Assembly (NCBI RefSeq): GCF_014836675.1
Contig: NZ_JACSQK010000002.1
Span: 1 to 64,000 of the forward strand
DNA length: 64,000 nucleotides
Reading direction: 5' to 3'
DNA from: Comamonas avium
GTDB lineage: Bacteria; Pseudomonadota; Gammaproteobacteria; Burkholderiales; Burkholderiaceae_C
The notes beneath the pieces were generated by a model. That model was given only the letters and a program-made list of their open reading frames with translations, searched no databases and had not been told where the DNA came from. A program made the translations under genes and the position numbers. Below, piece by piece: positions 49,043 through 57,199 of this stretch (position 1 is its first letter; every line of letters begins with the position of its first letter).

Positions 49043-50284
49043 TTACTTGCGCCGCCGTGCGCGGCGTTTGCGCTCCCAGATGACGATGCCGGTCACCGAC
49101 AGCATCACCACCATCAGCCCCATCACGGACATCATGATGCGCCCCGGCATGCCCAGAATGCGTCCGGAATGCAAAGGCAGCTGCAGCTGCACAAACACAT
49201 CGGCCGCCGTGCCATGCCAGGGACGGTGCGAGCCCAGCACCTCGCCCGTTTCAGCACTGACATAAATGTTGGACAAGCCCATGCCCAAGGCCCCCAGCTC
49301 ATCGCTGGGGTCAAAGAACGAAACGTTGTAGAACGGAAAATCTCCGCCATACCAGATACCACCGGGAGACTGCTCAAAGTTCAGCCGCTCACCTTCGCGC
49401 TGTGCAATCTCAATGGCCTGCGCAAACGAAATCTTGGGCGTGATGAAGCTGCCGTACGGTGCAGGCTTGAGCGTTTCGTAAGGCCCCGGCGTGGTGGTGG
49501 AGATGGTGCTCATCACCGGGTAGAACACTTCGCGGTACAGGTTCAAAGAGAACGATGTGAACGACACCACGATGATGATGCCCCACACCCACAGGCCACC
49601 CGCGCGGTGCAGATCGAAGTTGAGCTTGTAGCTCCCTGCCCGCCAGCGCACCACCCATGCTGGCTGCCAGCGCCGCCACCATGAAGCACGTGGCGCACGG
49701 CCAGTGCCTGCATCTGCAGTACGCAAGCGCTGCGCTGCGCGCACCGGCAGCGTCAGGTACAGCGCCACAAAGCTGTCAATCAGCCACATCAGCGCCACGC
49801 CGCCCATGAGCCAGAAGCCCCAGCGGTCACTGCCCCAGAAGGCCGGCATGTGCAGACTTTCATGCAGGTGACGCAGCCAGGGCATGAGGTTGCGTTTGCT
49901 CAGCGCCAGGCTCTTGGAGTCGCGCTGGCCAGTGATCTGTGCAGTCACCGGGTCTACAAACACGTTGTTGTAGTCCAGCACAAACGCCTGCCCTGTTGCG
50001 GGATCGACTTTGGGGCGCACCAGAAAAGAGGCCGCATGCCCCTCTTCCAGCCCCAGCGTCATGTAAGACACTTCGGCCCGTGCGTCGCTATCTTGCACCG
50101 CTGCGGCCAAAGCCAGCGGAGACTGCAAGGCACCACGACCCGGGGTGTGCATCAGATCGGCGTTCAGCCATTCATCAATCTCATGGTCCCAGGAAATCAC
50201 TGCACCAGTGGCCCCGGCAACGATCAAAAACAGGGCCACTGTCAGCCCCATCCAGCGGTGGACCACCGTCCATAACTCACGCAT
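49043..50284 (-). CDS. PepSY-domain inner-membrane protein, siderophore reductase-like
   Basis: A 413-aa protein with four PepSY-associated membrane helices. Its start is RELWTVVHRWMGLTVALFLI; it has HLHESLHMPAFWGSDRWGFW, DLHRAGGLWVWGIIIVVSFT and GRIMMSVMGLMVVMLSVTGI, and a basic C terminus. Conserved His residues in the helices could bind heme. Relatives next to TonB receptors are thought to reduce ferric siderophores in the periplasm. Its ATG lies 8 bp after the receptor stop, with GAGGTG overlapping that stop, so the two are coupled. Confidence 0.87.
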   Translation of the reverse strand: MRELWTVVHRWMGLTVALFLIVAGATGAVISWDHEIDEWLNADLMHTPGRGALQSPLALAAAVQDSDARAEVSYMTLGLEEGHAASFLVRPKVDPATGQAFVLDYNNVFVDPVTAQITGQRDSKSLALSKRNLMPWLRHLHESLHMPAFWGSDRWGFWLMGGVALMWLIDSFVALYLTLPVRAAQRLRTADAGTGRAPRASWWRRWQPAWVVRWRAGSYKLNFDLHRAGGLWVWGIIIVVSFTSFSLNLYREVFYPVMSTISTTTPGPYETLKPAPYGSFITPKISFAQAIEIAQREGERLNFEQSPGGIWYGGDFPFYNVSFFDPSDELGALGMGLSNIYVSAETGEVLGSHRPWHGTAADVFVQLQLPLHSGRILGMPGRIMMSVMGLMVVMLSVTGIVIWERKRRARRRK

Positions 50285-50292
50285 CAGACACC

Positions 50293-52527
50293 TCAAAAAT
50301 CAACGCTGGCACTGAGTGCAAAGGTACGCGGAGCCGACTGCACCAGATAGTTGGAGCCGGGGTAGCCGCCCACCGAGGCCCAGTAGCGCTTGTCCAGCAC
50401 GTTGTCCACACGCGCGCGCAAGGTCAGCAAGCGGTCATTGCCCATGTCCATCAGGTAGCGCACGCCAAGGTCGGTGCGCGTCCAGGCCGCCACTTTCAGC
50501 GTATTGGCGGTATTGGCAAACTGGCTGGCCGTGTGAATGACACGTGCATTCAGTGACAGACCGCTCATGCCGGGCACATCCCAGTCCGCGCCCAGCGTCA
50601 TCTGGTGCTTAGGCACGCCGATGACCGTGTTGCCCTGGTCCACACCACCTTGTGTGGCCTTGAGCTTGGCCTGTGTGAAAGACACCCCGCCCAGCACGCG
50701 CAGGCCCTTGATGGGCTCACCAAAGACGTTCACTTCCATGCCGCGATAGCGCTGTTTGCCAAATTCGCCGTACACCAGCTGAGAGCCTTGCTGCTGCAAA
50801 TGGCTGAGCGGACGGTCCATGGTGTACAGCGCCAGTGTGGCCCCCAGATTCTGGTTCTCCCACTTCAAGCCCACTTCCTTTTGCTTGGTGCGATAGGGTG
50901 AAAACACCTCTCCGCCGTTGGCCACGATCTGGTTGCTGCTATCTACCTGCGGGGCCGTATCGCCCTTGACCAGGCCTTCGATGTAATTGCCATACAGCGA
51001 CAGTTGCTCGGACGCCTTGAACACCAGACCCACCACCGGTGTCGTGGCTGATTTTTTGTAGCTGCCGGTGGGCGCTCCCGTGGCATTGCTGTAGCTGTTT
51101 TGCTCAATGGTCTGGTGGCGCAGGCCCAGCGTCAGGCGCACACGCTCGTCGTAAAACGACAGCGTATCGGCCAGCGCAACGCTTTGCGTGCGGTCTTCCT
51201 GCGCGCGCAAGGGGCTGGACAGGTTGCCGCCGCCCCAGTCTGTGGCCGGGCGTGCCGAGCCCCAGGGATTGTAAATGTTGGTTGGCACCGTGGGGCCCGC
51301 CCAGAGCATGGCCCAGGCATTGCGCTCCTCGTGCCTGAACCACGAAGCCGATGCCACCATCTGGTGCTGCACACCTGCCGTGGCAAAACGTGCGCGCAGG
51401 CCCAGCTCACTGGTGCTCACATCGTCTTCGCGCTGGTTGTCAAAACGCCCCGTCGTCGCATCGCCAGACAGGTTCACCATCGTCGGGTTGGCCAGCGAGT
51501 TGCCTTCCTTGCCCCGGCGCATGCCTGCAGCCGCCCAGGCGGTGATCTGGTCATTCACATCCCACTCTGCGCGCGCCGTGGCAAATACATCCTTGGCGTT
51601 GGAGTAGGTCCAGGGCTGGGCATAGTTGGTCTTGCTATCTGGTACGGCGGGAATAAAGTCAGCGCCCGGTGTCACGCTGGGGCGTGGTGCCTTGAGCTTG
51701 TCATTTTGGTAACCCACATCTGCCGACAGGCGCACATTGCGGCTGCGCCAGTCCAGCCCCAGCCCCAAAGCTGTCAAGCCACGGCTTTCTCCGTCAACGG
51801 CCGTGTCTCCATCACGGCGCACCGCGTTCAGGCGCACTCCCGTGTTCTGGTCTGGGCCAAAGCGGCGCGAAATGTCCACCGCTGCGGTGGCCTGCCCACC
51901 CGATTGAACCCCAGCCGTCACGCGACTCAAAGGCAGATTGCGGGCACGCTTGGGCACCAGACTGATGGCACCACCCAGGTTGCTCCCGCCCGGCGCAGCG
52001 CCGTTGAGGAACGCGCTGGCACCATGCAGCACATCCACCCGTTCAAAAAATTCTGACGCCACATACTGGCGTGGCAGCAAGCCGTACAAGCCGTTGTACG
52101 ACACATCGTCGGAGTACATGGGCAGCCCGCGCAGCATGTAGATTTCCTGGAAGTTGCCATAGCCACGAGCACTGCGCACCGCCGGGTCATTGAGCAATAC
52201 GTCGGCCACGCTTTGCGCCTGCTGGTCCTGAATCAGCTGGTTGGTGTAACTGGTCAGCTGAAAGGGCGTATCCATCACATCCTGCTGGCCCAGAAGGCCT
52301 ACACGGCCACCCCGGGCTACCTGGCCGCCCGCAAAAGGCTTGGACAGCCCCTGTGCCGATGCGTCAGCGCTGGCTTCTACGGTCACGGTGCCCAGCTCCG
52401 GGGTTTCGGTCTGTGCCCAGACGCTGCCACCGCAGGCCCAGAACGACAAAGCGACCACGATGGGTCGCAAAGTAAATGCAGGATGATTCATGAGATGCAA
52501 ATGCTTTTGAGAATTGTTTTCATGCAT
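50293..52527 (-). CDS. TonB-dependent siderophore receptor
   Basis: Outer-membrane ferric-siderophore receptor. The 744-aa precursor has a signal ending near GGSVWAQTETP. The plug domain includes VADVLLNDPAVRSARGYGNF, YMLRGLPMYSDDVSYNGLYG and GAAPGGSNLGGAISLVPKRA, and the 22-strand barrel ends in FALSASVDF with the terminal Phe. It resembles the FhuA/FpvA-type group. The upstream ATG at 52527 has GAGGTG about 12 bases before it. An ATG at 52491 gives a tidier signal peptide but no ribosome-binding site. A Fur-box match lies at 52508-52522, and a PepSY membrane protein follows. Confidence 0.92.
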   Translation of the reverse strand: MHENNSQKHLHLMNHPAFTLRPIVVALSFWACGGSVWAQTETPELGTVTVEASADASAQGLSKPFAGGQVARGGRVGLLGQQDVMDTPFQLTSYTNQLIQDQQAQSVADVLLNDPAVRSARGYGNFQEIYMLRGLPMYSDDVSYNGLYGLLPRQYVASEFFERVDVLHGASAFLNGAAPGGSNLGGAISLVPKRARNLPLSRVTAGVQSGGQATAAVDISRRFGPDQNTGVRLNAVRRDGDTAVDGESRGLTALGLGLDWRSRNVRLSADVGYQNDKLKAPRPSVTPGADFIPAVPDSKTNYAQPWTYSNAKDVFATARAEWDVNDQITAWAAAGMRRGKEGNSLANPTMVNLSGDATTGRFDNQREDDVSTSELGLRARFATAGVQHQMVASASWFRHEERNAWAMLWAGPTVPTNIYNPWGSARPATDWGGGNLSSPLRAQEDRTQSVALADTLSFYDERVRLTLGLRHQTIEQNSYSNATGAPTGSYKKSATTPVVGLVFKASEQLSLYGNYIEGLVKGDTAPQVDSSNQIVANGGEVFSPYRTKQKEVGLKWENQNLGATLALYTMDRPLSHLQQQGSQLVYGEFGKQRYRGMEVNVFGEPIKGLRVLGGVSFTQAKLKATQGGVDQGNTVIGVPKHQMTLGADWDVPGMSGLSLNARVIHTASQFANTANTLKVAAWTRTDLGVRYLMDMGNDRLLTLRARVDNVLDKRYWASVGGYPGSNYLVQSAPRTFALSASVDF
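52508..52522 (-). promoter_or_regulatory. Fur box at the siderophore receptor gene
   Basis: TGAGAATTGTTTTCA, read on the minus strand as TGAAAACAATTCTCA, matches 11 of 14 defined positions of the 7-1-7 Fur consensus (TGATAAT-N-ATTATCA). It overlaps the 5' end of the receptor gene. The window also encodes Fur. Confidence 0.7.
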
Positions 52528-52754
52528 TTTATTAAAAGCACCTCAAATGCCCCACCACCAGCCACCAGTCGGAGTGTGGTTACTTACTCAAAAATATAGC
52601 GCTATCGCTTGTAGCAACGGGCTCGTTGTTGCCGCAGACGCTGCTAACCATGGCACGGCTGGCGCTCGCAATCAGCGTCAGCATGTCTCTGCCCAGCAAC
52701 AAAGGGGCAGCGAATAAAAGCATGGCTCTCAGTACAGTGTCCTCTCAAAACCCA

Positions 52755-52849
52755 CAAAAACCATAGCAGCTATCGCGCAATACATAACAACTTCAGATGC
52801 ATATCTATTTAATTTCTTTATTCAACAGGAGAAAGGCGCTCATTTTTTA
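52755..52849. repeat. Dispersed ~90-bp hairpin repeat, copy 6 (divergent)
   Basis: Starts AAAAACCATAGCAGCTATCGC and ends AAAGGCGCTCATTTTTT with an AT-rich centre. It shares the general layout and parts of the ends with the other copies but pairs poorly, so it may be a decayed copy. Confidence 0.4.
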
Positions 52850-52863
52850 GAAGCGTCTGACGC

Positions 52864-52888
52864 AAAAAAGCCACCCGCAGGTGGCTTT
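52864..52888 (-). terminator. Terminator after slyD
   Basis: Stem AAAGCCACC/GGTGGCTTT with a 4-base loop and T run on the minus strand. Confidence 0.75.
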
Positions 52889-52975
52889 GTGATGGTGCTC
52901 GCACGGCGCTACCGTGCGGGACCACGCTGTGCACAAAAGCTTGCGTACACCGTGGTGGCCGTCAATGCACGGAGC

Positions 52976-53461
52976 TCAATGGTGGTGGCCGTGGCCGCCG
53001 TGCACATGGCGGTGTGCCACTTCTTCTTCTGAAGCTGCGCGCACCTCTGTCACCTTGCCGCTAAAGCGCAGCGCCTTGCCAGCCAGCGGGTGGTTGCCGT
53101 CCAGTTGCACCACGGGGCCTTTGATCTTTACCACGTTGTAAATCTGGGGCAGGCCCTGCTCATTGGTGCCGCGCAGCTGGCCACCTACCTTCACGCCTGC
53201 CGGGAACTCTCCCTTGGGAATGGTGCGCTGCAAGCTGGGGTCATGGGGGCCAAAGGCGTCTTCCACGCTCAGGTCTACCGTCAGCGTGTCGCCCGCAGCC
53301 TTGCCTTCCAAAGCGGCTTCAACCTTGGCAAAAATATTCTCGTAACCACCGTGCAGGTAGGCCACATCGCCCTTGTCCAGCAACTCACCGGCAATGCCGC
53401 CGTTGAGGATTTCATGGATCTTGTAGTTCAGCGTAACTGCGGTGTCTTTGGTGATGTTCAT
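52976..53461 (-). CDS. slyD: FKBP-type peptidyl-prolyl isomerase SlyD
   Basis: Folding helper and metal-binding chaperone in the cytoplasm. The 161-aa protein has the FKBP domain with the inserted-flap layout of SlyD: MNITKDTAVTLNYKIHEI, LLDKGDVAYLHGGYENIFAK, DAFGPHDPSLQRTIP and NHPLAGKALRF. It ends in a short His-rich tail (HRHVHGGHGHHH) suited to nickel or zinc. Another ATG six bases upstream is possible. The tail lacks the cysteines of E. coli SlyD. Confidence 0.94.
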   Translation of the reverse strand: MNITKDTAVTLNYKIHEILNGGIAGELLDKGDVAYLHGGYENIFAKVEAALEGKAAGDTLTVDLSVEDAFGPHDPSLQRTIPKGEFPAGVKVGGQLRGTNEQGLPQIYNVVKIKGPVVQLDGNHPLAGKALRFSGKVTEVRAASEEEVAHRHVHGGHGHHH

Positions 53462-53560
53462 GTGCATAGCCACAAAAAATGGCGGCTTGGCCGCCATGGT
53501 TGGAATGCGCTGCATTGTCCACCATCCCCTGCAAGCCTTGCACGGGATGGTCTCAGCGCC

Positions 53561-54601
53561 TTACGCAGTGGTCGGCACTTCGTCCTGCGTCTGTCCCGGG
53601 TGGCGGGCAAAACGCCGGGGCTGTGCGCCGTGCACAGGGGCATTGCTGTCCCAAGGCCAGCCGCCAAACTGGGTACGGCGAAAGTCCATCATGGCCTGCA
53701 TGATTTCCTCTTGTGTGTTCATCACAAAAGGGCCGTACTGCGCCACAGGCTCGCCAATCGGTGTGCCTTGCAGCAAGACCAGCTCAGCCACATCGGTGCC
53801 TGTGTTCACCAGCTCCAGAGCGCGGCCTGCCTCCACCTGCAGCGCAGCATGCTCGCTCAGGTTTTCGCCTTCCACGCGCAAACGGCTGCCCACAAACCAG
53901 TACAGCATGCGGCGGGTTTGCGCGCCCTGGGCTGCAGGCAGACTCCAGCGTGCACCGGGCTCCAGGCTGATGGTCCAGATCGCCACATCCGCCGCCGCTT
54001 GCGACGCCCAAGACTCTGGCGGTGGCGACAAGGGCGCATCGGCCCCTTGCAGCGCCCCGGCCACCACAGTCACCGTGGTCTTTTTTCCGGCGTCATCCGT
54101 GTGCTGCAAGCGCGGAATGCGTTCGTTCCACAGCATGGTGAAATGCGGTTTGACCATCTTGTGGCTGGCGGGCAAGTTCAACCAGATCTGAAACAGCTCC
54201 AGCGGATTGGGCGCATCGGTGTTGAGCAGCGGAAACATCTCCGAGTGCATGATGCCCGCACCTGCGGTCACCCACTGCACATCACCACCGCCAAAGCGCG
54301 CAGCAGCCCCCAGCGAATCGGCGTGGTCAATCAAGCCACTGCGCACCAGCGTGACGGTTTCAAAGCCCCGGTGCGGGTGGCCGGGAAAGCCGGGCACGTG
54401 CTCACCGTGGTACATGGAAAAACCATCCTTGTTGCTGAAATCACTGCCCATGGGCCTGTCTTGCAGCTCCACCGCCTGCACGCCCATGCTGCCGTCACCG
54501 GCAGGGTAGGCATCGTTGTGGTGGGCACAGAACAAAAAGGGGTCAATGCACGGCCAGCGTGCGCCCAGCGGCAAGGTTTGGATGATGGGGGATGCAGACA
54601 T
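53561..54601 (-). CDS. Pirin-family protein
   Basis: A 346-aa bicupin. The N-terminal cupin has the metal ligands of pirins: GHPHRGFETVTLV (two His) and the pair in GAGIMHSEMFP (His and Glu), with WLNLPASHKM after them. The C-terminal cupin includes EHAALQVEAGRALELVN and PIGEPVAQYGPFVMNT. Some bacterial pirins are quercetinases, others are regulators; the role here is unknown. The ATG at 54601 has an AGGAGC site. An 18-bp palindrome lies 122 bp upstream of the start. Confidence 0.9.
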   Translation of the reverse strand: MSASPIIQTLPLGARWPCIDPFLFCAHHNDAYPAGDGSMGVQAVELQDRPMGSDFSNKDGFSMYHGEHVPGFPGHPHRGFETVTLVRSGLIDHADSLGAAARFGGGDVQWVTAGAGIMHSEMFPLLNTDAPNPLELFQIWLNLPASHKMVKPHFTMLWNERIPRLQHTDDAGKKTTVTVVAGALQGADAPLSPPPESWASQAAADVAIWTISLEPGARWSLPAAQGAQTRRMLYWFVGSRLRVEGENLSEHAALQVEAGRALELVNTGTDVAELVLLQGTPIGEPVAQYGPFVMNTQEEIMQAMMDFRRTQFGGWPWDSNAPVHGAQPRRFARHPGQTQDEVPTTA

Positions 54602-54722
54602 GCGTCGCTCCTGCTTGGTGCCGCCATGCCCACCCCCTGTGGGCAGGCAACGTGCAGCGTTGCAATGCCTCAAAGATAAGGGCTTGGCAATAACTTACCA
54701 AGCCCCTGAGGCTGCAACGGAT

Positions 54723-54740
54723 CGTTCCAGCGCTGGAACG
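54723..54740. promoter_or_regulatory. 18-bp perfect palindrome upstream of the pirin gene
   Basis: CGTTCCAGCGCTGGAACG reads the same on both strands with no loop. It lies between the GST stop and the pirin start. The symmetry suits a dimeric repressor site, but no regulator gene is adjacent. Confidence 0.4.
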
Positions 54741-54756
54741 CTGTGCACGTGTCGTG

Positions 54757-55464
54757 CTAGTTGGGCGCTGGCGGCATATTCAACCCGCGCTGTACCGCCG
54801 GCCGGTTCAGCCATGCAGCCAAGGTGCGCTGCACGTTTTTGTACTCGTGCAGGCCCAGCAGCTCGCCCGCATCGTAGTTCACGTGCAGGCAGCGTATCCA
54901 CGGCAGCACCGCAATATCGGCAATCGTGTAGTCAGACCCCATGATCCATGCGCGGCCTTGCAGGCGCTGGTCCAGCACCCCCAATAAACGCTTGGCCTCA
55001 TTCACATAACGCTGCAGCGGGCGCTTGTCCTCAAAGTCCTTGCCGGCATAGCGGTGAAAGAAACCCACCTGTCCAAACATGGGGCCTGCGCCGCCCATCT
55101 GCCACATCAGCCACTGCAGTGTTTCATAGCGCTGCATGGCATCCATGGGCAGCAGCTGGCCCGATTTTTCAGCCAGATAAATCAGGATGGCACCCGACTC
55201 AAACAAGGCCAGTGGCTGACCGCCAGGGCCATGCGGATCCAGAATGGCAGGTATCTTATTGTTGGGGTTGAGCGCCAGAAACTCAGGTGAAAACTGGTCA
55301 TTGGCCTGAATATCCACCCGGTGGGCTTCGTACGGAATGCCCACCTCTTCCAGCATGACCGACACCTTGATGCCATTGGGCGTGGGCAAGGAATACAACT
55401 GCAGCCAGTCGGGAAACTGGGCTGGCCACTTGCGGGCAATGGGATGTCCGTTGAATTGCTGCAT
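54757..55464 (-). CDS. Glutathione S-transferase, Nu-class-like (YfcG/YghU type)
   Basis: A 235-aa GST. The N-terminal thioredoxin-like domain has LYSLPTPNGIKVSVMLEEVG, where TPNG is typical of Nu-class enzymes with disulfide-bond oxidoreductase activity, followed by NPNNKIPAILDP and LFESGAILIYLAEK. The C-terminal helical domain has YTIADIAVLPWI. AGGAGTG lies before the ATG. With gshA and gshB in the same window, glutathione use is plausible. Confidence 0.92.
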   Translation of the reverse strand: MQQFNGHPIARKWPAQFPDWLQLYSLPTPNGIKVSVMLEEVGIPYEAHRVDIQANDQFSPEFLALNPNNKIPAILDPHGPGGQPLALFESGAILIYLAEKSGQLLPMDAMQRYETLQWLMWQMGGAGPMFGQVGFFHRYAGKDFEDKRPLQRYVNEAKRLLGVLDQRLQGRAWIMGSDYTIADIAVLPWIRCLHVNYDAGELLGLHEYKNVQRTLAAWLNRPAVQRGLNMPPAPN

Positions 55465-55561
55465 CGTTGTTCACTCCTGCTTTGGCCTCAGCGCCAGGGC
55501 TAAGGTATTCCATTGTGTTGACACCCCATGTTAGCGGCCTTGCCGCAGCAGCACTAGGGTG

Positions 55562-56125
55562 TCATCGGGCTGCGGGTTTGCTTTCAATGGCCACATCCAG
55601 GCCCTGCGCTGTTACTGTAATGGCGCCGGGCTGCAGCCCCAGACTGTCAGCCAGTTCCAGCTCTTGCGGCTTCACCGTATACAGCGCAAAACCTTGCAAG
55701 GCTTGCTGCGCTACACGCAGGCCATAGGTTTGCACCATCTCGGCCATGGCAGGGTTGGCGTCTTGCAGCTCCAGGGCCATCACTTCTACGCGCTGGGTGC
55801 GCACGCTGCGGTCTTTGGGCTCGTAATACAAGCCAAAGCGCACCTGCATCTTGCCTTGGTAGCTGGTGCGCAGCGTGGGTCCTGCCAGTTGCACGACCAA
55901 GTCGGCCTGCAGCTGGTTGCTGGCCGGCAGCAGTTGCAACTGGGGCTGCTGCATGTCGAACTGCAGCAACCCTGCAATCGGAAACTGCTTGGGGAACTGC
56001 CCCTTCAAGCCTTGCTCCAGCTGCGCCTGGGTGACGCTGATCTTGGTGGGAACCGCCTGTGAACAGGCGCTGACCCACATGGTGCTGGCTGCACAGGCAG
56101 CTAAAAATAGACGGCGGCGGAACAT
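55562..56125 (-). CDS. DUF1439-type lipoprotein
   Basis: A 187-aa lipoprotein precursor: MFRRRLFLAACAASTMWVSA then Cys, giving the lipobox VSAC. The rest is beta-rich (TKISVTQAQLEQGLKGQFPK, LQLLPASNQLQADLVVQLAG, MQVRFGLYYEPKDRSVRTQR), like the DUF1439/YceB family of outer-membrane-linked lipoproteins. Function unknown. The frame is open further upstream, but only the ATG at 56125 gives a signal peptide. Confidence 0.82.
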   Translation of the reverse strand: MFRRRLFLAACAASTMWVSACSQAVPTKISVTQAQLEQGLKGQFPKQFPIAGLLQFDMQQPQLQLLPASNQLQADLVVQLAGPTLRTSYQGKMQVRFGLYYEPKDRSVRTQRVEVMALELQDANPAMAEMVQTYGLRVAQQALQGFALYTVKPQELELADSLGLQPGAITVTAQGLDVAIESKPAAR

Positions 56126-56309
56126 GGTTGGTACTTTGGATGTTGCAGGGGCAGACCCTTTGAGCCCACCGTGGCATGTGCTAGAAAATGTGACAAACGC
56201 TTGCCTCACAAGCGCTGATTGCTCTCAATTTTGTCAGTTTAGCGTAAAGTTTCCCGAGCATCCATCCTCTGCGCAGCACGGCCAGCAAGCGCTGATCACC
56301 AGCGCCTCT

Positions 56310-57071
56310 TCAAGCTTGCAGATAGCGCGCCCGCAATGCATGCTGCGCTGCGTCATCGAGCTGCATCACCTCTCGCAGATAGGACTGCATGCCGCCGTGC
56401 TCACGCTGCACCATGGCATAGGCGCTTTCTAGAAAACCGGGCTGCACGCGCCACAGCACGTCCAGCACCTCCTGGGGCACGGCCAAAGCGGCACGTGCGG
56501 CCATCGCAGCAGGTCGCTGGTAAAACTGGTTGGTCAGCAGGTAGTCGTGCTCAATATCTGCCTTGGCTACGCCCAGGGCTTCCAGAATCAATGCCGCCGC
56601 CCAGCCTGTGCGATCTTTGCCAGCCGTGCAGTGAAACACCGTGGGAGCATCTTCCTCCAGCAGCAAGCGAAACAGCTGCGCAAACTGCGCAGCGTTCTCG
56701 CGCACAAAGCTGCGGTAGGTCTCTTGCATCAGCACCACGGTATCGGCCACGCTCAAGCTGCCGCCCGCATGGATCAATGCAATAGCTTTTTGCACAACGG
56801 TGGGCTCCACCGTCAGAGCATGGGTGTGCAAGCCCTGCCACGCATAGGCGTCGACGGTGCGCTCCTGCACACCGCGAAAGTCTGCACTGCGCTGTATGCC
56901 CAGCGACTTCAACGTGCTCAAACTTTCTGGCGTCAGGCCAGCCAGATGGTCTGAGCGAAACAGCACACGCCAGCGCACGCTGCGACCTGCATGTCCGACA
57001 TAGCCTCCGAGGTCTCGAAAATTGGTGGTGCCGGGTAAGACGATATGGCGGGTCGGTAAATTCGTTGTCAT
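56310..57071 (-). CDS. Tyrosine-protein phosphatase of the DSP/Y_phosphatase3 type
   Basis: A 253-aa phosphatase. It starts with the typical TTNFRDLGGYVG segment, and the catalytic CX5R loop is HCTAGKDRTGWAA with Cys148 and Arg154. The family includes Mycobacterium PtpB-like and Listeria LipA-like enzymes, which act on phosphotyrosine and sometimes phosphoinositides; bacterial substrates are mostly unknown. GGAGGAAA lies before the ATG. A strong terminator separates it from topB upstream. Confidence 0.88.
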   Translation of the reverse strand: MTTNLPTRHIVLPGTTNFRDLGGYVGHAGRSVRWRVLFRSDHLAGLTPESLSTLKSLGIQRSADFRGVQERTVDAYAWQGLHTHALTVEPTVVQKAIALIHAGGSLSVADTVVLMQETYRSFVRENAAQFAQLFRLLLEEDAPTVFHCTAGKDRTGWAAALILEALGVAKADIEHDYLLTNQFYQRPAAMAARAALAVPQEVLDVLWRVQPGFLESAYAMVQREHGGMQSYLREVMQLDDAAQHALRARYLQA

Positions 57072-57130
57072 CTGGCTTTCCTCCAAAAGATCGATCGCAC
57101 AGCATGGGCCTGACCCATGACATGTCCATG

Positions 57131-57172
57131 AAAAACGCCGCAGGGCTCCACCATTGGAGCGCCCTGCGGCGT
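57131..57172 (-). terminator. Strong terminator after topB
   Basis: A 12-bp stem ACGCCGCAGGGC/GCCCTGCGGCGT extended by an inner TCCA/TGGA pair, then five T on the minus strand, 28 bp past the topB stop. Confidence 0.85.
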
Positions 57173-57199
57173 GGCTGTCAGTCACGCAGGTGTGCGTGC

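Larger units (their letters stand above)
52528..52975. other. Gap upstream of the receptor gene
   Basis: 448 bp without a supported gene. It holds the receptor promoter at the left, a divergent repeat copy at 52755-52849 and the slyD terminator at 52864-52888. Confidence 0.55.

Noticed and set aside
53090..54679. 529-codon plus-strand open frame opposite slyD and pirin
   Set aside because: It spans two clear minus-strand genes and has no recognisable motif.
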